Shown one piece after another: positions 18,250 to 27,654 of a stretch of 64,000 bases of DNA (positions are counted from its first letter, which is position 1; each line of letters opens with the position of its first letter). The DNA is from Aerococcus kribbianus (GTDB lineage Bacteria; Bacillota; Bacilli; Lactobacillales; Aerococcaceae), in NCBI RefSeq assembly GCF_026805545.1, contig NZ_JAPRFR010000001.1:124001-188000 (forward strand), in the 5' to 3' direction. The notes beneath the pieces are model-generated. The model was not told the DNA's origin and did no database searches. It saw only the letters and a program-made list of their open reading frames with translations. The translations under genes were made by a program, and so were the position numbers.

Positions 18250-20699
18250 ACATTCAAGAATTAAGTTTAGAAGATGTCATGGGAGACCGTTTTGGCCGCT
18301 ATTCCAAATACATTATTCAAGACCGGGCCTTACCGGATATTCGCGATGGGTTGAAACCTGTTCAACGACGGATTCTCTACGCTATGTACCAAGATGGGAA
18401 TACAGCTGACCATAACTTTAGAAAGTCTGCTAAAACAGTAGGGAATGTGATTGGTAACTACCATCCTCATGGGGATTCATCGGTTTATGAAGCCATGGTG
18501 CGGATGAGTCAGGACTGGAAGAACCGTGAAGTTTTGATTGAAATGCACGGTAATAACGGATCTATGGACGGGGATTCGGCGGCCGCCATGCGGTATACTG
18601 AAGCCCGTTTAAGTAAAATTGCTGGGGAACTCCTCAAAGATTTGGATAAAGACACGGTCGCCACCATGCTTAACTTTGATGATACTACGGAAGAACCAAC
18701 TGTCTTACCAGCTGCTTATCCTAATCTCTTGGTCAATGGTGCCAGTGGGATTTCGGCGGGTTATGCCACAGAAATTCCTACCCACAACCTAGGAGAGGTT
18801 ATTGATGCCACAGTCTATTTGATTGACCATCCTAAGGCGACTTTGAATAAACTGATGGATTTTGTATCTGGACCTGATTTTCCAACTGGTGGCATTATTC
18901 AAGGTAAAGACGGTATTGAAAAGGCCTACCGTGATGGCCGAGGCAAAATCGTGGTGCGGGCTCGTTATAGTATTGAGAAAATTCGCGGTGGGAAACAAGA
19001 AATTGTTATTACTGAGATCCCTTTTGAGGTTAATAAGGCGAACTTAGTCCGGCGTATGGATGAAATTCGCTTGAATAAGAGTATCGATGGTATGGCAGAG
19101 GTCCGTGATGAATCGGACCGGAATGGCTTACGTATTGTGGTGGAATTGAAACGTGATGCTAATGCCGACGCTATTATCCAATATTTGTTTAAGAATTCTG
19201 ATTTACAGGTGAATTATAATTTCAATATGGTAGCCATCCATGAGCAGCGCCCAGAACAATTAGGCTTAAAGGCCATTCTCCAAGCCTATATTGACCACCG
19301 CCAAGACATTATTCAACGGCGGACACGCTTTGACCTGGATAAGGCCCAGTCCCGTCTCCATATTGTTGATGGTTTAGTTAAGGCCTTATCTATCCTAGAT
19401 GAAGTCATTCAAACCATCCGCCAATCGAAAAATAAACGTGATGCTAAGGAAAACTTAGTGACTAACTATGATTTTACTGATCGACAAGCTGAAGCAATCG
19501 TAAGCTTGCAACTCTATCGTTTAACTAATACTGATGTGACAGCACTCAAGGACGAACGATTAGATTTAAATGAAGCCATTGCCCATTACCAAGCCATTTT
19601 ATCTGATGATAAGGTACTTTTCTCGGTAATGAAAAACGAATTGCGGGCCATTAAAAAAGCTTATGCTAGCCCACGTTTAAGTGAAATCCAAGATCAAGTC
19701 GATAAGATTGTTATTGATAAGGAATTACTGATTGCCGAAGAAACTGTAATGACAGTCGTTACCCAACTAGGCTATGTAAAACGCACCAGCTTACGATCTG
19801 TTAAGTCATCTGGTTTTGCAGAATTAGGCTTACGGGAAGGAGACCAAGTCCTCTATGTTAACCAACATTCAACCTTGGATAATTTAGTGATTTTAACGAG
19901 CAAGGGGAATTATATCTTCCAACCTGTTTATGAACTCCAAGATATTCGTTGGAAAGACTTAGGCGAACACTTATCGCAAAGAATTCCCTTAGCCAACGAT
20001 GAAAATATTATTGCCGTTTATCCTTATGACCAAGACAGTCAAGCCACCGTTTTACTAGCAACTTCTGCGGGAATGATTAAGCAAAGTCGACTGGCTGACT
20101 TTAGTCAATTTAGAGGACATAAGTCCAAAGCATCAGTGGCAATGAAGTTGAGCCATGAAAATGACCAAGTTCTAGCTGCTTATCTCATGCCCCAAGCAGA
20201 CCAGGGTCAAGTGCTAATTTTCACGGAATTAGGTTTTGCCTTACGTTACGCCGTTGATGAGGTAAACACTGTGGGCCCACGGGCTAAAGGGGTCAAATCT
20301 GTCAACTTAAAGAAAAATGATCAAGTCGTTGCCGTTCTCTATCAAGACCATGTGGATGATAAAGCACAAATGCTACTGGCTAGCCAAAGAGGGCACATGA
20401 AACGCCTTCGCTGGGAAGATATTAATGTCTTAGGCCGTGCCAAGCGTGGTTTGGCAAGTCTTAAGGAATTGAAGACGAACCCCCATCGTTTAGTGGCTGC
20501 CTTTATGTTGACTAGTCCACAAGACAAGTTTGAAGTTTTTGGGAGTCAAGGCACTAAAGACCAAATCAAAGCCGGTGACATCCCATTGGCTGAACGTTAT
20601 GGCAACGGGTCTAAGCTATTAGATGAAGGAGAATTTGGCCAAGTCACTCGCATGCGTCGACTTTTAGGAGCCGATGATTTTGAAGTGGCCCTTGATTAA
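18243..20699 (+). CDS. parC: DNA topoisomerase IV subunit A
   Basis: The 818-residue DNA-breaking subunit. The active-site Tyr is in [12 protein letters not shown] (about residue 118) and the ParC-type [16 protein letters not shown] is clear. The quinolone-resistance determining region reads [14 protein letters not shown], that is Ser-Ser and Glu at the positions equivalent to Staphylococcus aureus GrlA 80/81 and 84, so no common resistance substitution is present. The C-terminal third (from about 500) shows the repeating beta-pinwheel strands. It starts inside the parE stop region and is translationally coupled. Confidence 0.96.
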   Translation: MVDIQELSLEDVMGDRFGRYSKYIIQDRALPDIRDGLKPVQRRILYAMYQDGNTADHNFRKSAKTVGNVIGNYHPHGDSSVYEAMVRMSQDWKNREVLIEMHGNNGSMDGDSAAAMRYTEARLSKIAGELLKDLDKDTVATMLNFDDTTEEPTVLPAAYPNLLVNGASGISAGYATEIPTHNLGEVIDATVYLIDHPKATLNKLMDFVSGPDFPTGGIIQGKDGIEKAYRDGRGKIVVRARYSIEKIRGGKQEIVITEIPFEVNKANLVRRMDEIRLNKSIDGMAEVRDESDRNGLRIVVELKRDANADAIIQYLFKNSDLQVNYNFNMVAIHEQRPEQLGLKAILQAYIDHRQDIIQRRTRFDLDKAQSRLHIVDGLVKALSILDEVIQTIRQSKNKRDAKENLVTNYDFTDRQAEAIVSLQLYRLTNTDVTALKDERLDLNEAIAHYQAILSDDKVLFSVMKNELRAIKKAYASPRLSEIQDQVDKIVIDKELLIAEETVMTVVTQLGYVKRTSLRSVKSSGFAELGLREGDQVLYVNQHSTLDNLVILTSKGNYIFQPVYELQDIRWKDLGEHLSQRIPLANDENIIAVYPYDQDSQATVLLATSAGMIKQSRLADFSQFRGHKSKASVAMKLSHENDQVLAAYLMPQADQGQVLIFTELGFALRYAVDEVNTVGPRAKGVKSVNLKKNDQVVAVLYQDHVDDKAQMLLASQRGHMKRLRWEDINVLGRAKRGLASLKELKTNPHRLVAAFMLTSPQDKFEVFGSQGTKDQIKAGDIPLAERYGNGSKLLDEGEFGQVTRMRRLLGADDFEVALD

Positions 20700-20766
20700 A
20701 TGGGAATTTTCTTAGCAATAAATGTTATCAAGAAATTTGCATCATTTATTTTTCGTCGTAATCCTG

Positions 20767-20775
20767 TGTTATACT
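20767..20775 (+). promoter_or_regulatory. Extended -10 promoter of the aldo-keto reductase gene
   Basis: TGTTATACT is a TGn extended -10 located 28 bases before the ATG. No convincing -35 at the proper distance. Confidence 0.5.
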
Positions 20776-20803
20776 GAAATTAAACGATTTGAGGAGGTAT
20801 TTG

Positions 20804-21655
20804 ATGTCAATTCCAAAATATACTGCCTACAACGGCTATCAAGTTCCCCAGTTGGGTTTAGGGACTTATAAATTAAAGGGACAAAGTGGCGTTCAAGCAA
20901 TTAAAGCCGCTCTAGAAATGGGTTACTCTTATATTGATACAGCCTATAATTATGAAAATGAAGCAACGGTGGGTGAAGCCATTCGTCAATCAGGAGTCAA
21001 CCGGCAAGATTTGCAAGTAGCCTCTAAACTACCTGGCCGTTATCATGCCTATAATGATGCCTTGGTGACCATTGAAGAATCTTTGTTACGAGCCAATTTG
21101 GATTATTATGATCTTTACTTAATTCATTGGCCAAACCCCAAGGAAGACAAGTATGTGGAAGCCTGGCAAGCCTTGATAGAGGCGAAAAAACGCGGTTATG
21201 TCAAAGAAATCGGGGTATCGAACTTTTTACCGCATCATATTGACCGTTTAGTTGCTGAAACTGGGGTTAAACCAGTGGTTAATCAGGTAGAATTACATCC
21301 CTTATTTGACCAAGCTGACCAACGGGCTTATGATGACCAAAATGGGATTATCACCCAGTCATGGAGCCCTTTAGGTCGTGCCAATGAAAAAGGGCAAGAA
21401 AATGTCATGGAACTGCCAGGTGTTCTTGAAGTCGCCGAAAAACATGGCAAATCTGCCGGACAAGTAGTCTTACGTTGGCATCTACAATTAGGCGCAATGC
21501 CGATTCCTAAATCATCCAAGGCTAATCGTTTACAAGAAAACTTTGACGTTTTTGATTTTGAGCTAGACGAAGATGACATGGCAAAAATATCACAATACAG
21601 TCGCGAAGATGGACGTTTAAGTGATCAAAATCCTGATGAGTATCAAGAATTTTAG
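20804..21655 (+). CDS. Aldo/keto reductase
   Basis: A 283-residue NADPH-dependent reductase of the (beta/alpha)8 AKR family. The catalytic tetrad is visible: Asp and Tyr in YIDTAYNYENE, Lys in VASKLPG and His in YLIHWPNP; the cofactor-binding IPKSSKANRLQENF is near the C terminus. The family reduces aldehydes such as methylglyoxal or 2,5-diketo-gluconate, but the substrate cannot be read from sequence. The ATG at 20804 is 6 bases after GAGGAGG. It has its own promoter and no operon partner. Confidence 0.9.
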   Translation: MSIPKYTAYNGYQVPQLGLGTYKLKGQSGVQAIKAALEMGYSYIDTAYNYENEATVGEAIRQSGVNRQDLQVASKLPGRYHAYNDALVTIEESLLRANLDYYDLYLIHWPNPKEDKYVEAWQALIEAKKRGYVKEIGVSNFLPHHIDRLVAETGVKPVVNQVELHPLFDQADQRAYDDQNGIITQSWSPLGRANEKGQENVMELPGVLEVAEKHGKSAGQVVLRWHLQLGAMPIPKSSKANRLQENFDVFDFELDEDDMAKISQYSREDGRLSDQNPDEYQEF

Positions 21656-21711
21656 TAAGGCTTAACGACTTGTGATAAAATAAAAGAAAAATCCAGAAAG
21701 AGGGTATTTAA

Positions 21712-22650
21712 GTGAGTAAAATTTTAGTTTTTGGTCATAAGAATCCGGATACCGATGCCATCACATCTGCCATTGCTTATGCCTACTATTTAGAACAAAA
21801 GGGTGAAGAAGCAGAAGCAGTGGCCTTGGGTGAGGTTAATGAAGAAACTCAATTTGCCTTAGATAAGTTTGGCTACCAAGCGCCACGTGTGGTAGATAAA
21901 GTGGCTAATGAAACCGATACAGTCGCCTTAGTAGACCATAATGAGGCGCAACAATCGGTTGATGATCGTGATTTAGTTTCTATTCATTCCGTAGTTGACC
22001 ACCATCGAATTGCCAATTTTGAAACAGCCGACCCTATTTTCTATTTAGCTCGGCCCTATGGATGCTCACAAACAATCATTTATAGTCTCTTCCAAGAAGC
22101 TGATATTGCCATTCCTGAGAACTTGGCTGGTTTAATGTTGTCCGCTATTATCTCTGATACCTTGTTATTTAAATCACCTACCACCACTGCAGCCGATGAA
22201 AAAGTGGGTCAAGCCTTAGCAGAAATCGCTGGTGTTGATTTACAGGCTTATGGTTTAGAACTATTGAAATCTGGTACTAATGTGGCAGATAAATCTGCAG
22301 AAGAAATTGCTGATGGCGATGCCAAATCCTTTGAAATGGGTAATCATACAATTCGCATCGGTCAAATCAATGTGGTGGAAGTGTCCGATGTGCTTGACCG
22401 TAAAGAAGAAATCTTAGCGGAAATGCAACGCTTGAGTGTGGACAATGACTATGAAGCTTTCCTATTGATTGTAACCAACATCCTAAGCAATGATTCCGAA
22501 GGCTTAGTGGTTGGTAAGGAAGACCTTGTCCCTGCCTTCCAAACGGCCTTTAATGGTCAGGTTACTGACAAGCAAATTGCCTTGCCAGGAGTCGTTTCTC
22601 GTAAGAAACAAGTCGTTCCATCATTAACAACAGAAATTGAAAGCTTATAA
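21712..22650 (+). CDS. ppaC: Manganese-dependent inorganic pyrophosphatase (family II)
   Basis: A 312-residue DHH-family pyrophosphatase that hydrolyses PPi and so drives biosynthetic reactions. The metal ligands are in GHKNPDTDA (about 8-16), VDHNEAQQ and VVDHHRIANF, the DHH motif; the C-terminal DHHA2 domain ends with the SRKKQVVP substrate-binding loop. The length matches the usual 308-312. The start is GTG at 21712 with AAAGAGGG 7 bases upstream. It lacks CBS domains, so it is the unregulated form. A strong terminator follows. Confidence 0.96.
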   Translation: MSKILVFGHKNPDTDAITSAIAYAYYLEQKGEEAEAVALGEVNEETQFALDKFGYQAPRVVDKVANETDTVALVDHNEAQQSVDDRDLVSIHSVVDHHRIANFETADPIFYLARPYGCSQTIIYSLFQEADIAIPENLAGLMLSAIISDTLLFKSPTTTAADEKVGQALAEIAGVDLQAYGLELLKSGTNVADKSAEEIADGDAKSFEMGNHTIRIGQINVVEVSDVLDRKEEILAEMQRLSVDNDYEAFLLIVTNILSNDSEGLVVGKEDLVPAFQTAFNGQVTDKQIALPGVVSRKKQVVPSLTTEIESL

Positions 22651-22660
22651 AATTAAGCGC

Positions 22661-22708
22661 AATCCCCCTAAAGCAATGACATATGGTCTTGTTTTAGGGG
22701 GATTTTTT
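22661..22708 (+). terminator. Intrinsic terminator after ppaC
   Basis: AATCCCCCTAAA pairs perfectly with TTTAGGGGGATT (22693-22704), followed by T residues. Confidence 0.88.
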
Positions 22709-22746
22709 ATGCGAATCCAGTGAAAATTAAGACAAGAAAAAGGCGC

Positions 22747-22775
22747 TTGGTATTGCCTTAACATGATGGTATAAT
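22747..22775 (+). promoter_or_regulatory. Promoter of trkA-trkH
   Basis: TTGGTA (22747-22752), a 17-base spacer and TATAAT (22770-22775), about 40 bases before the trkA start. Confidence 0.75.
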
Positions 22776-22815
22776 GTGTGAGCTTAGGCAAAAAAATGAG
22801 GAGGGAACTAGCGTC

Positions 22816-24183
22816 ATGGAGATTGTAGTCGTTGGCGGTGGAAAACTGGGCCAAAAGATTATTCAAGACTTAGACAAGGAAGGGCACCAGTTGACCCTCA
22901 TTGATAAAGATCGTGATGTCCTTAATCATTTGGTTGATGAAATTGATATCAAGGGTGTTCAGGGTATTGGAACCGATATCAAGGTCCAAATTGATGCCGG
23001 GGTCAAACAAGCTAAAGTATTCATCACAGCGACCCCTGACGATGAGGCCAATGTGCTGTCCGCTATGATGGCAGAAAAATTAGGAGCCGATTACACGATT
23101 GTTCGCGCTCGTAATCCAGAATTCACTGATAATGAGAACTTTATCAAGCGCGAGTTTGGGATTAACCTAATCATCAACCAAGATAGGGAAGCGGCCAATG
23201 ATATTATGCACGTGATTGACTTTCCTCAAGCAGCCTACGTGGAACCCTTTTACCATAACCGGGTGCAATTAAAAAAAGTTCGTGTCCATGAAAATTCGAC
23301 CATGGATGGCATGCCGATTGCGGAAATTAGAAGTCGACTACAAGATTTGGTTATCGCAGTGATTGAGCGAGGTGACCAGTCCATTATTCCGACTGGGGAT
23401 ACCCAGATTAAGGCCAATGATCAGATAAACCTCTTTGCACAACGTAAAACCTTTAATAAGTTTTGTCAGCTAGCTGGGCACAAGGCTCATCTTCGTTATA
23501 AATCCGCCTTAGTTATTGGTGGCAGTCGAGTTAATCATTATTTAATTCCAGCCCTACATGCCCGTGGTATCCGTACCCGTATCATTGAAAAAAATGAGAA
23601 ACGCGCTCAAAGTCTAGCAGACCGTTTCCCTATGGCAGAAGTCATTGTGGGGGATGGGACGGACCAGTCCTTTTTAAGGGAACAGCGAATTTTTAACTTT
23701 GACTTGCTATTAACCTTAACCAATAGCGACGAGGTGAACATTATGACTTCACTGTTTGGGCACAAGGAAGGGGTCTATAAGACGATTACCAAGGTCAACC
23801 GACCAGGTTTGACAGCGCTTTTGGATTCAAGTCATTTAGATGTGATTTTATCTCCGCGGATATCAATTTCTGATGCGGTGATTCGTGGGGTTCGCTCAAT
23901 TATGAAAGAGCGGGGCGCTTATTTAGAAAATTATGCCCGCTTAGGTAACGAGCAAACTGAAGCTTTGGAGTTTCGATTGGCAGATGATGGGCCAATTTGT
24001 GGCGTACCTATCAAGGACCTACCGCTTAAAGATAATATCGTTATCGGAATTATCATCCGTGACGGTGAGGCCTTATTCCCGAGTGGGGATGATATTTTAC
24101 AAGCCGGTGACCATGTCTTAATTATTAATAATCAAGCCAATGTCTTTGAGATTAAAGATATTTTAGAGAAGAAGGTGAAGTAG
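22816..24183 (+). CDS. trkA: Trk potassium uptake regulatory subunit TrkA
   Basis: A 455-residue cytoplasmic, peripheral protein that gates the TrkH channel by binding nucleotides. It has two RCK/KTN halves: each has a Rossmann nucleotide-binding fold (MEIVVVGGGKLGQKI at the start; ALVIGGSRVNHYLI at about residue 234) followed by a TrkA-C domain. The two-fold repeat distinguishes it from the single-RCK KtrA. The ATG at 22816 is 10 bases after AGGAGGG. The stop codon is directly followed by the trkH ATG, so the two are made together. Confidence 0.93.
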   Translation: MEIVVVGGGKLGQKIIQDLDKEGHQLTLIDKDRDVLNHLVDEIDIKGVQGIGTDIKVQIDAGVKQAKVFITATPDDEANVLSAMMAEKLGADYTIVRARNPEFTDNENFIKREFGINLIINQDREAANDIMHVIDFPQAAYVEPFYHNRVQLKKVRVHENSTMDGMPIAEIRSRLQDLVIAVIERGDQSIIPTGDTQIKANDQINLFAQRKTFNKFCQLAGHKAHLRYKSALVIGGSRVNHYLIPALHARGIRTRIIEKNEKRAQSLADRFPMAEVIVGDGTDQSFLREQRIFNFDLLLTLTNSDEVNIMTSLFGHKEGVYKTITKVNRPGLTALLDSSHLDVILSPRISISDAVIRGVRSIMKERGAYLENYARLGNEQTEALEFRLADDGPICGVPIKDLPLKDNIVIGIIIRDGEALFPSGDDILQAGDHVLIINNQANVFEIKDILEKKVK

Positions 24184-25635
24184 ATGAACTGGCCCTTTAC
24201 GCGTTTTCTCATTGGGCGTCTTCTATTTGTGCTGGCGGGTCTCATGCTAGTGCCAATCATTGTAGCTTTAATTTATCAAAATGATTGGCAGGTTATCCGT
24301 TCTTTTTTAGTGAGTATTATCGCCTGCTTAGTCGTGGGTGGCGCCTTGTCCTATAAATCCCCTCAAAATACCTTATTTTTTGCACGGGAAGGCTATATTT
24401 TAGTGGCTCTTTCTTGGATTGTTTATGGCTTTTTTGGGGCCTTGCCATTTTATTTTTCTGGCTATGTGACCTCACCAGTGGATGCTTTTTTCGAATCAGT
24501 TTCTGGTTTTACCACCACTGGAGCATCGGTTTTGAGTGAACATTTACATGTCCTTCCCGAAGCCTTGATGTTTTGGCGTTCCTTTACCTTACTGATTGGG
24601 GGGATGGGGATGTTGATCTTCCTCATGTATATTATCCCTAATTTTGGTGCTAAAGGGGTTTACGTCATGCGTGCTGAATTACCAGGCCCCAACCAAGGCA
24701 AGATTGAATCCCGGGTGTCCCATTCGATTTTGATTCTCTATGGAATTTATATCTTTTTAACAATTTTGGTGACAGTCTTGTTGGTTGTTGGTCATGTTCC
24801 CGTGTTTGAGGCAATGTTGCTGGCTATGGGGGTGGCTGGTACGGGAGGTTTTAATATCTATCCTTCTTCAATTGGTCATTATAATTCTCAGTACGTCGAA
24901 ACTGTCCTAGCCATTGCCATGTTTACTTTTGGGATGAACTTCAACTTTTTCTATCTCATTTTCATTGGGCGGATTAAAGAAGTCTTGAAGGATGAGGAGT
25001 TGAAATGGTATGTACAGATTATTTTGGCTTCCTGTGCTGTAATTGCCTTTACCTTGTGGCCATCTTATGATGATTTCTCGCACTTATTATCAGACGTCTT
25101 TTTCAATGTGACTTCGGTCATTTCGACTACTGCTTATACCAACCTAGACTTATTGTCTTGGCCTTTGACTACCCATATCATTATTCTAGTATTAATGTTC
25201 TCAGGGGCCATGTCAGGGTCTACTACCTCAGGATTAAAGGTTATTCGCATTGGGATATTTTTAAAATCAATCCGCCAAGAAATTCGCTCCATGGTGTCTC
25301 CTGACCGCGTCGTACCTGTCACCTTTAATGGACGGGCTTTAACGCCTAAAATGCAGCGAGGGATTGCTTTTTACTTAATGACTTATCTCTTTATGTTCGT
25401 GGTGCTGCTGATTATATTATCTTTTGATACGGTTAATTTCTCTTCTGCCTTTTCAGCAACAATCGCTACTTTATCCAATATCGGTGGAAGTCTAAACTTG
25501 CTTGGCCCATCGCAAGATTATGTCCAACTTAGTGATTTCTCCAAAGTTATTATGAGTTTTGCCATGATTATGGGCCGTTTAGAAATTTATCCGATGCTAG
25601 TTTTACTCTCCCCAGCCTCCTGGCGAAAAATATAA
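24184..25635 (+). CDS. trkH: Trk potassium uptake channel TrkH
   Basis: A 483-residue membrane protein, the potassium-conducting subunit. Four pseudo-repeats each carry a pore loop: SVSGFTTTGAS, GVAGTGGFNIY, NVTSVISTTAYTN and ATLSNIGGSLN contain the selectivity-filter glycines or their degenerate equivalents. Roughly ten or more hydrophobic helices are visible. Its length and the pairing with a double-RCK partner favour TrkH over KtrB. It starts immediately after trkA and is closed by a terminator at 25698. Confidence 0.93.
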   Translation: MNWPFTRFLIGRLLFVLAGLMLVPIIVALIYQNDWQVIRSFLVSIIACLVVGGALSYKSPQNTLFFAREGYILVALSWIVYGFFGALPFYFSGYVTSPVDAFFESVSGFTTTGASVLSEHLHVLPEALMFWRSFTLLIGGMGMLIFLMYIIPNFGAKGVYVMRAELPGPNQGKIESRVSHSILILYGIYIFLTILVTVLLVVGHVPVFEAMLLAMGVAGTGGFNIYPSSIGHYNSQYVETVLAIAMFTFGMNFNFFYLIFIGRIKEVLKDEELKWYVQIILASCAVIAFTLWPSYDDFSHLLSDVFFNVTSVISTTAYTNLDLLSWPLTTHIIILVLMFSGAMSGSTTSGLKVIRIGIFLKSIRQEIRSMVSPDRVVPVTFNGRALTPKMQRGIAFYLMTYLFMFVVLLIILSFDTVNFSSAFSATIATLSNIGGSLNLLGPSQDYVQLSDFSKVIMSFAMIMGRLEIYPMLVLLSPASWRKI

Positions 25636-25697
25636 GAATGTGTCGAAAAGCGCTAGGACTGGGACTAAGTATTACATAATTTAAACTATTGATAGAG

Positions 25698-25740
25698 AGT
25701 CGAAGTGATTCAGCTAGAATGAATTGCTTCGACTTTTTTA
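25698..25740 (+). terminator. Intrinsic terminator after trkH
   Basis: AGTCGAAGTGATTC (25698-25711) pairs with GAATTGCTTCGACT (25721-25734), 14 bp with two wobbles, followed by six T. Confidence 0.88.
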
Positions 25741-25745
25741 ATAAT

Positions 25746-25759
25746 TAGAATCGTTTTCA
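25746..25759 (-). promoter_or_regulatory. cre-like site, upstream of glpK region
   Basis: On the minus strand the sequence reads TGAAAACGATTCTA, one base short of the TGAAANCGNTTNCA consensus for CcpA. It lies about 350 bases before glpK and just downstream of the trkH terminator, so its role is uncertain. Confidence 0.35.
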
Positions 25760-25892
25760 ATGCTATATCTGAAGAGAAAATAAGAACAAATAATGTACTT
25801 TTTCTATCGTGTTGGATAATTGAATCAATTATATTCAAGTAGGGAAGGTCCATAAAATGTTGCCTTTCTAAATTAGATCAATCAAATTGCTA

Positions 25893-25907
25893 ATACAAAT
25901 TTTGTAT
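25893..25907. repeat. Perfect 7+7 bp palindrome upstream of glpK
   Basis: ATACAAA-T-TTTGTAT forms an exact inverted repeat with a one-base centre. It could be an operator for an unidentified regulator. No T run or GC-rich stem, so not a terminator. Confidence 0.4.
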
Positions 25908-26025
25908 AGTTATTACCCCCATCAGCCTGATTAGTGAAAAAGGTCATGGTTAAGAAAGGCCGAGAATTCAAGGCTTTATATAACTTTTAATAAATTGTGA
26001 AAAAGCTTACAAATACTCACTTATC

Positions 26026-26048
26026 TATAATAATTGAAAACGGTTTAA
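26026..26048 (+). promoter_or_regulatory. -10 element and cre site of the glp operon
   Basis: TATAAT at 26026-26031 is followed at 26035-26048 by TGAAAACGGTTTAA, which matches the cre consensus TGAAANCGNTTNCA except for one base. The cre would cover the transcription start, so CcpA should block initiation when glucose is present. No good -35 is seen, which fits an activator- or repressor-tuned promoter. Confidence 0.65.
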
Positions 26049-26110
26049 TTAAATGCTAAAGTAAGATTGTCTTATAGATTGAAGCGCGACCAAAACTAAG
26101 GAGGTACTTT

Positions 26111-27637
26111 ATGAGCGAAGAAAAGAAATACATTATGGCCATTGACCAGGGAACGACAAGTTCTCGTGCGGTGATTTACGATAAGAGCGGAAATACGATC
26201 GCGTCTAGCCAAAAAGAATTTGAACAAATTTTCCCTAAATCAGGTTGGGTAGAACATAACGCCAATGATATTTGGATTTCGGTCCAGTCTGTGATTGCGG
26301 GTGCCTTTATCCAAGGTAATATTAATCCTAAGAGTATTGCCGGGATTGGGATTACTAACCAACGGGAAACGACAGTGATCTGGGACAAGGAAACTGGAAA
26401 ACCAATTTATAATGCTATTGTTTGGCAGTCCCGCCAATCCGCACCGATTATTGATTCCCTACGAGAAAAAGGTCATGAGGAAATGATTCGCCAAAAAACA
26501 GGTTTGGTGCTTGACCCTTACTTCTCCGCATCTAAAATTCGCTGGATTTTGGACCGCGTGGACGGTGCTCAAGAACGTGCTGAAAATGGGGAATTGCTTT
26601 TCGGGACTATTGAGACCTGGTTGGTTTGGAAATTAACTGGTGGCGAACGTCATATTACAGATTATTCCAATGCATCACGGACCATGTTACTGAATTTGGA
26701 AAGCTTGGAATGGGACGAAGAAATTTTAGACTTACTTGACATTCCTAAAGTGATGTTACCAGAACTGGTGTCTAACTCAGAAAATTATGGCGAAACCAAG
26801 TCTTACCACTTCTTTGGTCATGAGGTTCCAATCACTGGTTTAGCTGGTGACCAACAAGCTGCCTTGTTTGGCCAATTAGCTACTGAAAAAGGGATGGTAA
26901 AATCTACTTATGGTACCGGATCATTTATCGTAATGAATGCCGGCCAAGAGTTACAATTTTCAAAAAATAACTTGCTGACGACAGTGGGTTATGTAATTGG
27001 CGATCAGGTGACTTATGCCTTAGAAGGGTCTGTCTTTATCGCGGGTTCAGCCATTCAATGGGTGCGTGACGGTCTAGATATGATTCAAGATGCTGCTGAG
27101 AGTGAGGATTTAGCAAACAAATCTGAAAATGAGGATGAGGTTTATATTGTTCCGGCCTTTACTGGTTTAGGAGCGCCTTATTGGGATTCAAATGCCCGCG
27201 GATCAATCTTTGGATTAACACGAGGCACCAATCGCGCTGATTTTGTGAAGGCTACCTTACAATCGATTGCTTACCAAGTTCGTGATGTGACAGATACTAT
27301 GGTTAGAGATACCGGTGTAGAAATTCCGCTATTGAAAGTTGATGGGGGTGCTGCCATGAATGATTACCTCATGCAGTTCCAATCAGATATTACCGGGATT
27401 GAAATCGAGCGGGCTGCTAACTTAGAAACAACCGCCCTTGGTGCCGCATACTTAGCGGGCTTGGCAGTTGGCTTCTGGAAAGATATTGACGAAATTAAAA
27501 CCATGCAAAAAGATGGTAAAGCCTATCAACCACAAATGAACGAATCACGTAAAGAGATGCTTTATCGCGGTTGGAAGCAAGCAGTAAAAGCAACACAAGT
27601 TTATGCAGAAACTAATCGTGAAGACTCAGAAGAATAA
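26111..27637 (+). CDS. glpK: Glycerol kinase
   Basis: A 508-residue FGGY-family kinase that phosphorylates glycerol to sn-glycerol 3-phosphate. It opens with the phosphate-binding [10 protein letters not shown], has the [13 protein letters not shown] catalytic-Asp region (about 245) and the C-terminal [16 protein letters not shown] histidine in [11 protein letters not shown] corresponds to the site that HPr-phosphate modifies and activates in enterococcal GlpK, so PTS control is likely; this is inferred from family knowledge. AAGGAGG precedes the ATG. It heads glpK-glpO-glpF; the cre site upstream supports catabolite repression. Confidence 0.97.
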   Translation: MSEEKKYIMAIDQGTTSSRAVIYDKSGNTIASSQKEFEQIFPKSGWVEHNANDIWISVQSVIAGAFIQGNINPKSIAGIGITNQRETTVIWDKETGKPIYNAIVWQSRQSAPIIDSLREKGHEEMIRQKTGLVLDPYFSASKIRWILDRVDGAQERAENGELLFGTIETWLVWKLTGGERHITDYSNASRTMLLNLESLEWDEEILDLLDIPKVMLPELVSNSENYGETKSYHFFGHEVPITGLAGDQQAALFGQLATEKGMVKSTYGTGSFIVMNAGQELQFSKNNLLTTVGYVIGDQVTYALEGSVFIAGSAIQWVRDGLDMIQDAAESEDLANKSENEDEVYIVPAFTGLGAPYWDSNARGSIFGLTRGTNRADFVKATLQSIAYQVRDVTDTMVRDTGVEIPLLKVDGGAAMNDYLMQFQSDITGIEIERAANLETTALGAAYLAGLAVGFWKDIDEIKTMQKDGKAYQPQMNESRKEMLYRGWKQAVKATQVYAETNREDSEE

Positions 27638-27654
27638 GGAAGAAAGGTGAAAAA

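Larger units (their letters stand above)
25636..26110. other. 475-base intergenic region upstream of glpK
   Basis: No gene was found here. It holds the trkH terminator, a cre-like site near 25746, a 7+7 bp palindrome at 25893, and the glpK -10 and cre near 26026-26048. A long stretch between 25760 and 25990 is AT-rich and otherwise unexplained. Confidence 0.6.

Noticed and set aside
16183-20699. Calling the topoisomerase pair gyrB-gyrA
   Set aside because: [16 protein letters not shown] and the plsY neighbour, and the 7-base overlap of the two genes, point to parE-parC.
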